This document shows positions 21,853-32,850 of a stretch of 64,000 nucleotides of DNA, one piece after another. This DNA comes from Coenobita brevimanus (taxonomy: Eukaryota; Arthropoda; Malacostraca; Decapoda; Coenobitidae). The position numbers and the translations under genes are program-made. The notes under the pieces were generated by a model that had not been told where the DNA came from, searched no databases, and was given only the letters and a program-made list of their open reading frames with translations. How positions within the stretch are numbered: the first letter of the stretch is position 1; each line of letters begins with the position of its first letter. The stretch is from assembly GCA_032717465.1 (NCBI GenBank), contig CM064713.1, forward strand, positions 13,555,360 to 13,619,359. The letters are read 5' to 3'.

Positions 21853-22378
21853 CTCTCCTCGCGCCCCACAAGATGGCGTCCGTCTCCTCGCACCCCACAA
21901 GATGGCGTCCGTCTCTTCGCGCCCCACAAGATGGCGTCCGTCTCCTCGCGTCCCACAAAATGGCGTCCGTCTCCTCGCGCCCCACAAGATGGCGTCCGTC
22001 TCCTCGCACCCCACAAGATGGCGTCCGTCTCCTCGCACCCCACAAGATGGCGTTCGTCTCCTCGCGCCCCATAAGATGGCGTCCGTCTCCTCGCGCCCCA
22101 CAAGATGGCGTCCGTCTCCTCGCGCCCCACAAGATGGGGTCCGTCTCTTCTCGCGCCACACAAGATGGCGTCCGTCTCCTCGCGCCCCACAAGATGGCGT
22201 CCGTCTCCTCGCGCCCCACAAGATGGCGTCCGTCTCCTCGCGCCCCACAAGATGGCGTCCGTCTCCTCGCGCCCCACAAGATGGCGTCCGTCTCCTCGCG
22301 CCCCACAAGATGGCGTCCGTCTCCTCGCGTCCCACAAGATGGTGTCCGTCTCCTCGCGCCCCACAAGATGGCGTCCTG
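21853..22378. repeat. CpG-rich minisatellite array 2 (29-bp unit, ~18 copies)
   Basis: The unit is GTCTCCTCGCGCCCCACAAG plus ATGGCGTCC, in the same orientation as array 1 but without the 31-bp variant. The period of 29 leaves all frames open on both strands. It is preceded by ATAGAGCTCAGTGG, the reverse complement of the CCACTGAGCTCTAT that follows array 1. Confidence 0.95.
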
Positions 22379-22379
22379 T

Positions 22380-23610
22380 CTTTGGCACTGTTTGGGACTG
22401 TAAACAAAACCGCTTTTTATACACTTTTCATCATTTAAAAAAAAATAAATCGAAACGAAAATGCGGTCAGAAAATACTCAGTACTTAATCTCATGGCAAA
22501 CGAAGGTTAAAAAAAAAAATGCAAAATACAATAGGATGGTCATGTCTTATAAAGATTACCATTTTGTAAACGTGATACAAACGCCAGTCATTGTTGTTGT
22601 CCAGTCACTGAGCTGATTACATCTGCGACTCGCAGTGCGAGAGGTGATTTGATTGATTCCCCCCCCCCGTCTCTCTCTCTCTCTCTCTCTCTCTCTCCTT
22701 TAGCTCTATTCTCTTTCTGCGAGGAACCCAATCCTATTGAAACTTCATCAGTCTTAACAACCCTTGCAAATCACAAGAACGTTGGTGAGGAATAGTACAG
22801 TGTAATGTAAGGACAGCCATCCACTTGAAATAGATTTTTTCTTTTAATCTTATACTGACCTAGATAGGGTCAGCGGGCACCAGCCTACAAAAGGTTAGGT
22901 ACACCACAAAGCCAGTCAGGAGACAGGACGTGTGTGCTGGGCAATCCCCAGGTCCTGTCCTCCCCCCTTACTGTTTTTTAACCAGTCCATACCCCACTGA
23001 CCGGGCTAATGCATGGCCCGGCTTGCACTATAGGTGCAAGGAATCTTTAAACGAAACGAACGAAACGATCAAGGCTTTCTGTAGTTCTATCAGACATAGT
23101 CTTGTGGAAGACGAATGAATCCGGATTTGAGACATATACAGTGTTTTATTGCTGTTTCTGGTAGATCTGACCCTACTGATCATAAATCAGTCGAGTGCAA
23201 AGTTCGCACTCTTGAGGTAATTTTTTTATTACCGAAATTCAAAATGGCCGCCTTCGACACATTTCAGACCATAACTCGACCTATTTTTTTCTTAGAGTTC
23301 TGATTTTGGTGTCATTTCCTATGTTTTCAGGGGCTAGGAATCGATTGAGGCATATATCATAAACATCCAGTAACATTTTACTAGACTTCTCTTCAACTGG
23401 CAAAAATAAAGTTGTCGTTGGAATACATTTTTGGTTACAAGAGCCACCAGTTGACTTAGAGATCTTTTATGTACATATCCTCAAATAATTTCTAGAGATG
23501 TTCTTTCTAAATGCATAGTATTCCATTATAAACAAAACAAATTAATTTTAAAATATCAAGCGAAACTTAAACATTGATAAAATAGCATAAGATTTAGAAT
23601 GTTTCATAAC
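22380..23610. other. Stretch without a recognised gene
   Basis: It holds a CT microsatellite (22670-22697), a single strong YY1-type site (AAAATGGCCGCC, 23243-23254) and AT-rich sequence. No coding similarity was noticed. Confidence 0.45.
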
Positions 23611-23613
23611 TAT

Positions 23614-25088
23614 CTATTTGTCATGATATACTGTCACTAGTTTCCAGTCACTCAAGAATCTACTCAAAATCCTCATTATCATCATTATTACTGAGATTGT
23701 AGTAATTGTTCTCTGGTGTCTGCATTCATCACCACCACAACACGCACAGAAGAGGGAGCATGGTAAATGGGCTGAGGCACAACTACATCGGGATGTTGAA
23801 GAGGGTTGTGAGGAAGAACATCCACATTCGATCAGCTCCAGCACCTCTACTGGAGCAGGGGACACATCAGATGGTATAGCTATATGTGAAAGCAATTTGG
23901 TGCATCATACGTCCATCCGTAATGGACTGGATTTAAATCTGGTGGATCTGGATTGAGAGCACACCTCTAGATAGCTGCCTGTAAGTGAGCTCTACAGACA
24001 TGCTTTTCGAATGTTTCTGTAGTCTGTGGAAGAACTTTTATATCCGGTGCTGAATTGAGCTTGTTGTTAGACATCTTACTGGACCAAACCACATATCAGA
24101 GTAATGTCATATTCTCCTCAAGTGGGAATCCATAGCATGCAGCAATGAATTTGGTGGCCTCACACACTTCGTTCGGTGTTTGTTCTTCAATGCTGCCCAA
24201 CTTACTAAGAGTTTTTTAGATTTCAGAATATTGACCACGGTAGATTTGCCAACAAATCAGAGTCAATGACATTCCTGTATTTGACACATCACTAACATAC
24301 TTGTGGGTACTGGGCTTGCAAAAGGCGAGGGACATTAACCTGAAGGATGTGCTCTCATATGAGTAGGCAGGGATACCACCATCAGTGTTTGATGCGAGGT
24401 CAGGTGAGATGCGCATACCATCATCAATATCTACTCTGAAGAAAAAGCTGCCAAGTTGAGGTGAGTAACCCTTCATCTCCAGCTGATGGTACGGTATAGT
24501 TCTTTCCATATACTCGTAAAAGTGAGCCAACAAAACAAACACATCGGTATCAACCGCAGTAACGTTGATGGTCTTCTTTCCTGTCTCAGTCGTATGAACA
24601 ACCTGTTGGATGATAATTACGTCAGCCTCTTCATGTGTGATGCAAAGATCTGGTCTCTGCCATGTCCCCATTACATATTTCTACTGGTGTTGGCTCTGCT
24701 CCTGTAACTACCAGTCCCCTTTCATTATGTGGCAGCAGATGATGTGTATCGCTGAGGTAATCACATATGACAGAAATAAGCTGGACCTTGTTCTCTGGTT
24801 CTGTGAGGCGCACCTTATTAGGTGGTAGTGAGGTGTCAAGAGATAGCTGGTGGTGAAGGCAGGCATCCTTTCCTGTTCGAGCAGTTCGTGTGATCTGCTT
24901 GATGCTTTTGCTTTAGTATCTATCAATACTAGGTGAGTGTCAGCAGTCTGGAGGCACCCAGTAAAGTAGGTCACTACAAATTTTCTAATGAAATCTACAA
25001 CACCACGATCTGCCCAGGCAATAACCCAGACAACAGCACATCCATCTAGAACTATACCATCAGCTGGAGATGATGTAGGGTTACTCAC
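23614..25088 (-). pseudogene. Decayed member of an invertebrate Cys-rich gene family (THEEAD / CxC-tail protein)
   Basis: Read on the minus strand from 25.09 kb the order is VLDGCAVVWVIAW, a middle region, LVVTGAEPTPVEICNG, CITHEEADVIIIQQV, VTAVDTDVFVLLAHFYEY, YSPQLGSFFFRVDI, and at the end ECGCSSSQPSSTSRCSCA plus HLPCSLFCACCGGDEC. I recognise this as a large, poorly characterised invertebrate family: a HEEAD motif, then an Asp-rich DTDVFVLL strand, ending in a cysteine cluster. Function is unknown to me. Frames change at 24.71 and 24.67 kb, and a foreign-looking section lies in the middle. The 3' half is repeated in inverted orientation at about 25.05-25.70 kb. Confidence 0.5.
23857..24505 (-). 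repeat. Left arm of a large inverted duplication
   Basis: About 645 bp matching the reverse complement of about 25045-25700 with few differences. Protein-level landmarks shared are MRISPDLASNTDGGIPAYSY and FCKPSTHKYVSDVSNTG. The arms are separated by about 540 bp holding the 5' half of the gene. Confidence 0.92.
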
Positions 25089-25700
25089 CTCAACTTGGCA
25101 GCTTTTTCTTCAGAGTAGATATTGATGATTGTACTGTATGCGCATCTCACCTGACCTCGCATCAAACACTGATGGTGGTATCCCTGCCTACTCATATGAG
25201 AGCACATCCTTCAGGTTGTCCCTCGCCTTTTGCAAGCCCAGTACCCACAAGTATGTTAGTGATGTGTCAAATACAGGAATGTCATTGACTCTGATTTGTT
25301 GGCAAATCTACCGTGGTCAATATTCTGAAATCTAAAAAACTCTTAGTAAGTTGGGCAACACTGAAGAACAAACACCGAACGAAGTGTGTGAGGCCACCAA
25401 ATTCATTGCTGCATGCTATGGATTCCCACTTGAGGAGAATATGACATTACTCTGATATGTGGTTTGGTCCAGTAAGATGTCTAACAACAAGCTCAACTCA
25501 GCACCGGATATAAAAGTTCTTCCACCGACTACAGAAACATTCGAAAAGCATGTCTAGAGCTCACTTACAGGCAGCTATCTTGAGGTGTGCTCTCAATCCA
25601 GATCCACCAGATTTAAATCCAGTCCATTACAGATGGACGTATGATGCACCAAGTAAGTTGCTTTCACATATAGCTATACCATCTGATGTGTCTCCTGATC
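25045..25700 (+). repeat. Right arm of the inverted duplication
   Basis: A plus-strand copy of the 3' half of the Cys-rich gene, with an intact 68-codon frame at 25129-25335. The outer limit is near GTGTCTCCTG (25689-25698). Inside, similarity ends near GAACTATACC, where the gene's own VLDG region starts, suggesting a microhomology junction. Confidence 0.92.
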
Positions 25701-25709
25701 CTTACTCCA

Positions 25710-26320
25710 CCACATCTCTCCAACCTCCAGCCCAAATCCCAGCAGCCACACCTCTCCGCATTCAGCAACGGCCAAAGTCCACACCAACCACGCCCAAATC
25801 CCCCCCAACCTCCGTCCATCTTAGATCTCACGCCTAAATCCCATTCCCAAACGCCCAAATCCCACCCAGCCCTACCTGAATCCTGTCTAGTCCTCATCCA
25901 GCCTCCTAACCACGCCCAGATCCCACGCGCAGTTACCAAGCACAACCATGGCCAAATCCCATACCCCGCCCCACCCAAATCCCTCGCCCCGCCCCACCCG
26001 CATCTCACGCCCAACCACAAGCTCAGCCACATTCAACTCTCACGCCCAGCCGGTGCCAAATCCTACACCTAGACACGCCCAATCCCAACCAGTTCTAGCC
26101 ACGCCCATATCCCACGTCCAGCCACACTCAAATCCCATCTAGTTCTAGCCATATCAGTATCCCACGTCCAGCCACGCCCAGTCCCAACTAGTCCTAGTCA
26201 CACCCATATCCCACGTCTGATGTCGCCCAAATCCCAACCATTCCTAGCCACACCCATATCCCACGTCCAGCCACGCCCAAATTCCAACCAGTCCTCCAGA
26301 CCCGTCCAACCCCGGCCGGC
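25710..26320. repeat. Degenerate CCACGCCCAAATCCCA-type repeat
   Basis: Many diverged copies of CCACGCCCAnATCCCA and CCCACGTCCAGCCACGCCC. The Pro/Ser-rich frames on the plus strand are low complexity. Confidence 0.85.
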
Positions 26321-26329
26321 TGCGTTTTT

Positions 26330-29300
26330 TTATCTGGAGATGTAAAGTGGCATTAGCATTGAGATAATTAGCCACTGGGAAATGCAGCAGTTCAGTGTTG
26401 ATGACAGCATTGCATACCGGGTACTCTGGAATAAATGAGTTGCCACAAATGTTATTCCTGTGTGCACACACATAGTGTATTTTCTGAGTGAATGAGTGAG
26501 TTAGGGAGTGAATGAGTGATGTGAGGTACATGTGTACAGTAAGGCAAGTCTCTTGATACAGGTAATTAATTTAAACTTTCTTCCTCTACTACCATCACCA
26601 TCAATAAATGTGTTATCATTACCCATATCAAACATAGTCTTATTTTCATAGAATAGCTGAAATTTGTATTGCAAAGAACATATAGGTTGTCCCCATCTGT
26701 CTTAAAGCTGCGATCATTTCCGTGAAGAATATTATTAACGCAGACTTGTTCCAACAGCTGTCGCCATTCCACCAGTAATAGTTATGTGTTGCACTCCCTA
26801 ATAGAATATTTACTCGTCTGAATTATATTTATAGCATTCTTAAATTGTGTATTTGTACAGAGAATGGATAACATCAATACATGTCTTATACAAAGTATAA
26901 GTAAAGTAGTAAAGTGACCCCTTCCGTAAGTCATATTTGCATGTCAGTACCATTAATGTTATGACATTTGTCAGTAATTATGTATTGCCATCCAGTTAGT
27001 GGATCAACAAGTTGTATTGTCATACCACTGTACCCAACCAATGGATTTCTCAACCCCAGACCCCAGTCTGTATAATGTGATGAGCGTGATATTGCCCCAC
27101 ATAAAGACCTGGCTTAATTTTAGCTTACCCAGACGTGACCGATTAATACATGGTACTTAAACTAGTAAATTCCAGGTGATGCTGATAACTTGGCCTGCTT
27201 GACCTGTCCCCGAACCCCCCAAAGAGGTGAAAATTATAGTTGACATGCTTTTACTGTAATATATATGATAAAGTGGAGATTTTTTATTAACCTGCATATC
27301 AGTTGCAGACAGAACAAAGCTACATTGCCAAACATTTATGTACTGTAGCCTACTTTATGTATGGATAAATGTTGCACATATTACCTGTTATTCCCCTTAT
27401 GTATTAGGACTAACGGTATAGTTTGTATTAATTGGCTCCACCTCCACAGGGGATATGTCAATCGAGGATCCACCAGTACATCCCGCTACAAGTGCGCTGA
27501 AGATTGTCCTTCCATCAACGTCCATCCAGATGCTGTTGTACATCATCAGTTGACACCAGCAGACTATGGTAGATATTCACCCATTCCTCCTCCAGGATTG
27601 TATAATGATTATATGTAACACATGCAACTTGATGGCAATGACTAATTTTGTAAAAGAGGCACAAATAGTTGAGAGACGTTTCCTCTGGTACAATGTATGG
27701 ATGTCCATAACATGTTATAATACAGAACACATTATGGCATATAGTCATAATATACAAGTGTCATATAGTCTTATATACAAAATATGATAGCATAGCCAAT
27801 TTGTGATGAGGACATTACAGAGTAGCTGCACTATGAGTTAGGCACTCTCCCCTGTCCCAGTGATTATGGTGAAGATAATGCTTGTAAACTGTCTCAATGC
27901 ACTCTCCTTATACTGATGGTGCCCATATTGCACACACAGCAACATTATTGGTTAGGTATGTCACAATGATCCCAAACTATTTATGACATTACACAGATGG
28001 CAGCATCCATTCCTTCCACCCTGATGGTCAGACTCCCGTGGAAGAGGACAGAGATAGAGTACCACAGCTGGAGAAGACACTGCATGGTCAAACTCTCCTG
28101 GAAGTGAACAGAGATGGACTACCACAGCTGCAGATAGCATTGCATGGTATGTTGAATGGCTAGTCGTAATGCATATTACACACTTTAATCACATGAAATG
28201 GTGTATACCAGTTTATCTGTACAGTTACTGTATGAGAATATACTGTAAGCACTACAACAACAACATTCACCCACGGTGTTATGTAAGTATAATTGTCAAA
28301 CGTATTTATAAAATGATCTTGTTATACATTGAATTCCAGTAAATATGAATGTTTGCGAAGAATAGGTATAGGGTAATTGTGCACTCTCTGAAGTAGAAAA
28401 GTATTTATACGTGTATATCCACGTAGGCGAATATCTTGTGGTATTTTAGCATCCTGCTGTGATAATTAGTATGTAATATATTTGATGCCACCAGATTTTA
28501 ACCATAATATTCTTTACGCGTGGCATTAGTGACATGCATAGTCCAGGGTACAGTACAGACACTCGTTGTTTGGGTGAGGTTGGTATAAACGTACTATGGG
28601 GTGGTACAGACGCTCTAGGGTAGGGTGAGGTTGGCATAAACCGTACAAGGGGGCGGTTCAGCGGTCTCATATACAGGTACTCCCTATTCATCCTAGAATA
28701 GTTACCGCTTAAGAAGAAGAAAACGCGGCACGACAGCTGGGCCGCCTGGTAGCGCCATGTTTACATCTGGCAAGCTGGATGTGGGAGGTGAGTTTTCAGT
28801 TTTTTGGATAACTGGTATAACATTTAGCACTGCTGATGCAACGTATATCGACAATGAATACTGGTAGATTCTGATGGTAGGGCATTCTATCGTAATTAGA
28901 GTCTGTCTACTTAACTACTATATGAAGAAATTGATGACCATCGAAATCCGAGGCCTGTGTCGAATTTATAAATATTATGGCGTGGGTAGTGGACACATCA
29001 TACAAAATAAATACCTAGAAGGTACCTGGATACTCACAGAACATTACTGCTTGCGGTCCAGCATGAAATTATGTACATGTGTTTGGTGCAACATGATTTT
29101 CAGTCATATATGGTACGATTTTGTTGCAGGGATATATGTATAATTTTGTTAATATGGGATATGCAGTTGAGCCTTGCAGATTGAATTATTTGGCCTATAA
29201 CCCAGTACAGATATTGTGTCATTTTACTTTTACCGATAGTAGTAGGGCGTACAATACCAATTCATTTCTCTACTGTCCACCACAAATTGCAAAATACAGT

Positions 29301-30850
29301 ATTAGTAAGGTGATTTGTGTGTGAAGAACTCACGTAATATGTCTTTCACAGGTTTATCAACATGCCTTGCAAATGGGGGGAGGTAAAACAGAGGCTTGCC
29401 AGAATAATTAAATTCAATGTGGCTCTAACTCAGTACAATATGAAGTAGACTTGTAACATCAGGTTAACATGCTGGCATAACACCCGAGGTAGATTAAAGA
29501 GTGCAGTGTGTACCTTCACCTTTATTTATGTAGTGTTATAGCATATATCTTTTTTAAATAATAACAGTCCTACGTCTTAACCTGGCCTGTTTTTCTTCAT
29601 TCATGGCATATATATTTCTGTAACATGTGGCCAACATTTTTGTACTGGGACAGCATATGTCCTTTACTTTTACAATAATTTAGCACCACATTTCAGTATT
29701 CAGCCAGGTTAAACATTTAATAATGGGATATTAAATTTTTGTATTGTTTGTAAAGCAATATGAAAGTCATGGAGTAGATAAATGTCTCTGCTCTGAATTC
29801 TTACATTGCCTACTTCATATATAAACTTAGATTTACTTTGGTAACACATTAAAGTGTTGTCAAATAGGATGTAGGCTTCACCTCCCACTATCTATACACA
29901 TGGCTACCTTTTTGAAAATACACTTTTAAGTCAACTTATCTTTTTTCAAAAGAAGTGATAACCACCCCAAAGATATCCCTTTTCCTGAAGTTTCTTTTGA
30001 TATTTACATTTCATAATAAAACCTTTATCTGAATGTTTATTGAATATTTTGCCACTAATAGTAGGGTTGACCCCCACCTCACCCTAATTGTAGCTGAAGA
30101 GAGTTCACAGCATCCATAAATTGTTTGATTTTGTTATTAAAAGCACCATTAGTAGCCACAGAATCTGGTGCTTGAATGTTTTTCCCTTATACTGTAATTA
30201 TCACCAATCCAGCTGATCAAAGTAAGGACTTTAGAAGTTAGATGAAAGTATAATAGTGACGATACTAAACTCTGTTTACTTTAACTTGGCGTAAAATTGC
30301 CATCTAACCATCTTCAGTGTTGTGCTGTAATAAGAGATTAGCACTAACATAGACTATGGTGCTAGTCACGAAGAGGTGCTATGGAAAGGATATGGAGTCA
30401 CAGGCCAGTAGGTTAGTATTGTGGTAGGTGTCATAACTATGCATGATATTTTCCAAGGAGGTTGGAGAAGTCTTTGTGAAAAGTTATTTCTGTCTTCTTT
30501 GAAGAAACAATAGTTAGGAAATGAAAAAGGAAACAATGAATATTCACAAAACAATATGGCTGGTTTATGTTGCCTTTGCTGTGGTGCATTCAAAAATACA
30601 AACGCAGATTTGAATTTAAGTTTATACGACCGATAAAAAGGCAGTCTCGAAAATATTACCTACTTGACTTTTCTTAACATGCGATTTTAACACTAAATCA
30701 GTCTTAATTTACTAAAATTACGGATTAGGATTTTGTTTTTTTCTTAAAATGTTTAAGTGTAAAGGGTTTGAATGGCACTGAGGTAATTATGGAAGAAAAA
30801 TAAGGAAATATTTGCAGCGCAAAGTATTCATAATATCCACTTCCGGCGTC
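26330..30850. other. 4.5-kb AT-rich stretch without a recognised gene
   Basis: All frames are shorter than about 95 codons and lack recognisable domains. A short duplicated segment (TGGTCAAACTCTCCTGGAAG against TGGTCAGACTCCCGTGGAAG, about 28023-28105) and two similar segments near 28560-28660 suggest small tandem duplications. I see no RNA gene. Confidence 0.5.
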
Positions 30851-30857
30851 TTGGGGC

Positions 30858-30892
30858 TATAAAAGGTGAGCACCTGCGTGAGCGACTCTAGT
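30858..30892 (+). promoter_or_regulatory. TATA-box core promoter of the membrane-protein gene
   Basis: GGGCTATAAAAGG places TATAAAA at 30858-30864. An initiator-like CTCTAGT lies about 31 bp downstream. Between there and 31051 no ATG occurs on the plus strand, so the first AUG of the predicted transcript is the start codon of the 247-codon frame. Confidence 0.55.
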
Positions 30893-31050
30893 GGACGAGT
30901 TAGCAAGAGGGTGTGTTGTCCACGCTCTCGCATTTTCATTGTGACCCGTAATTTTATAACGGTTAGTAACGTTAAAATTAATCGTACTGTGTAGTACGAT
31001 ATTGGATTGTGATATAGCTTACGATTAAGTTTTGTTAAGCTCATCCCAAA

Positions 31051-31794
31051 ATGTGGCACACAGTTGTACACATGGACAACGGGGTCTACCGCCCCACCAC
31101 TATCCCCGTCAACACTAACGGGATTCGGCCCCTCCTCAAAAAGATATTGTTCGTACTCATAACTTGTTGCTTCGTAATTGTGTCACTTACTGATTTAGGT
31201 TTCACCATTTTTGTCAAAACATGTGTTCCCTATTTCCGTAAGGATATTTCTGATATTGTTTACAAATTTGTTGAGAATGGTGTTCGTCTAGACACAATTT
31301 TGCGACATAATATTGAGCCATCAAGGCTTAACTGGGCAATTAAGTCATTAGGAGAACAATATAGTCACTATCCCGGTAGGCTAATGTTGTCTGAATTGAC
31401 CGGGATGGTAATTTCTTCACAATTGCGGTATGAGCTCAACGCGGGTCTAACTTGGCTTATTGTTTATCACTGTTGGTTCCTCACCACTTGGGTTGGCTTT
31501 TGGTTTGTCAAAAATGACGTGTTTCAGGTTGTCCTGTTGGTGCTGAGTGTAATGCTGGGTGTCAGTATGCTGAGTTGGCAGCTGGCACTGAGTGCCATCT
31601 ATTGTGCCCAGCTGCTTCACCCCCTGGAGGCCATAGCTGGGGTGATAGAGGTGTGGGAGGTGTGGAATGGGGCTTGGGTGGGGGTGGTGGCGTGGTTTGT
31701 GGTCAAACTGTTGATCAATGTCTCGGCACTGTACCTGAACCACCGCTACCGCCACCCCACACAGCGGCAGGCCCCACTCCCACACCTGGTGTGA
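31051..31794 (+). CDS. Uncharacterised four-helix membrane protein (247 aa), single exon
   Basis: The frame is uninterrupted from an ATG with A at -3 (CCCAAAATG). It has four hydrophobic segments: residues ~31-55 (ILFVLITCCFVIVSL), ~131-153 (GLTWLIVYHCWFLTTWVGF), ~158-188 (VFQVVLLVLSVMLGVSML) and ~207-230 (GAWVGVVAWFVVKLLI). Residues 56-130 form a polar loop (YFRKDISDIVYKFVENG, NWAIKSLGEQYSHYPG). The C-terminal tail is Pro/Arg-rich (HPTQRQAPLPHLV). Charges suggest cytosolic N and C termini. There is no signal peptide apart from helix 1, and no transposon or viral motif was recognised. I do not know the family. Codons look unlike the repeats around it. The 3' end runs directly into a minisatellite built from its own last codons. 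A predicted promoter lies 190 bp upstream and no polyadenylation signal was found nearby. Confidence 0.6.
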   Translation: MWHTVVHMDNGVYRPTTIPVNTNGIRPLLKKILFVLITCCFVIVSLTDLGFTIFVKTCVPYFRKDISDIVYKFVENGVRLDTILRHNIEPSRLNWAIKSLGEQYSHYPGRLMLSELTGMVISSQLRYELNAGLTWLIVYHCWFLTTWVGFWFVKNDVFQVVLLVLSVMLGVSMLSWQLALSAIYCAQLLHPLEAIAGVIEVWEVWNGAWVGVVAWFVVKLLINVSALYLNHRYRHPTQRQAPLPHLV

Positions 31795-32200
31795 TTTACC
31801 ACCACCCCACACAGCAGCAGGCCCCACCCCCACACCTGGTGTGATTTACCACCACCCCACACACAGCGGCAGACCCCACCCCAACACCTGGTGTGATTTA
31901 CCACCACCCCGCACAGCGGCAGGCCCCACCCCCACACCTGGTGTGATTTACCACCACCCCGCACAAAGGCAGGCCCCATCCCCACACCTGGTGTGATTTA
32001 CTAACACCCCGCACAAAGTCAGGCCCCACCCCCACACCTGGTGTGATTTACCACCACCCCACACAGAGGCAGGCCCCACCCCCACACCTGGTGTGGTTTA
32101 CCACCACCCCACACAGAGGCAGGCCCCACCCCCACACCTGGTGTGATTTACCACCACCCCACACAGAGGCAGGCCCCACCCCCACACCTGGTGTGATTTG
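31745..32200. repeat. ~60-bp minisatellite derived from the 3' end of the membrane-protein gene, ~8 copies
   Basis: The unit runs ACCACCCCACACAGCGGCAG, then GCCCCACCCCCACACCTGGT, then GTGATTT. The first copy is the coding end of the gene (encoding QRQAPLPHLV and the TGA), and later copies repeat that end including its stop. Confidence 0.9.
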
Positions 32201-32407
32201 ATTCATATTATAAGTTTTTGTTTTACTTTAATGGAATCTACATTTTGTTTTGTCTTTTTGCTTAGTGCTGAGAATTATCTCTATGGACAGACATTACTCT
32301 CTGATGTTATTTGTTACTCTCAGTTTACTCTGTCTTATTGGAGGGACATTTACTTTCTTTGATGTTACTTGTTACTCACTTTTTTACCCACTTTGTTACT
32401 TTTTTTA

Positions 32408-32610
32408 ATGGTGGCGTGGAGGTAGAGCCCTCGGGTCAAAATGTGCTGTGGTTCAAGTCCCAGAGGTAGCCAGAGGGAGTATACTTTCTGTGCTGAGTTA
32501 TTTGTTACCTTGTTACCACTTTTGTTACCTTTTTAATGGTGGTGTGGTAGTAGAGCTGTTGGGTCAGAATGCACAGTGGCCTGTGGCTGTGCACTGTGGT
32601 TGGAGTCCCA
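32408..32610 (+). repeat. Two tandem tRNA-like (SINE) segments
   Basis: Copy 1 has TGGCGTGGAGGTAGAGC (A-box-like) and GGTTCAAGTCC (B box). Copy 2, about 130 bp on, has TGGTGTGGTAGTAGAGC and GGTTGGAGTCC. Both are preceded by ACTTTnTTACnTTTTTAATGG. The spacing fits tRNA-derived SINE heads in tandem. Neither folds as a full tRNA. Confidence 0.5.
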
Positions 32611-32764
32611 CAGGTATTTCTGTCTTGTACACACTACCAGGGGCTTAGGTCAGCCTCCTGTCCTTAAGTGTTCTGCACTACACCAGCCCAGCCTCAGGCC
32701 CCTCTGCTCCAAAGGGGAAAAGGGAGATGTTCCCCCAAGCTATAATTTATTAAATCATATAGCC

Positions 32765-32850
32765 CTGCTAGGTGACAGGAGGGCACTACCCCTCCCGGCA
32801 TGGCACCACCCCTCGGTCCCGAGTCCTACGCTCTACCACTGAGCCACCCT
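32765..32850 (-). repeat. tRNA-like SINE segment (minus strand)
   Basis: On the minus strand GGGTGGCTCAGTGGTAGAGC is an excellent A box with the following D-arm sequence. The B box region is degenerate (GGTGGTGCCATGCC). A derived or truncated SINE is likely; a functional tRNA is not. Confidence 0.5.

Noticed and set aside
18877..22488. Many 120-220 aa open frames on both strands in the CpG-rich arrays
   Set aside because: They arise from 29- or 31-bp units with no stop codon in any frame; every frame repeats the same short peptides. No start context or domain supports a protein.
32765..32850. A functional tRNA gene on the minus strand
   Set aside because: The A-box match is excellent, but there is no good B box, T-arm or acceptor stem. 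A SINE or tRNA relic is more likely.
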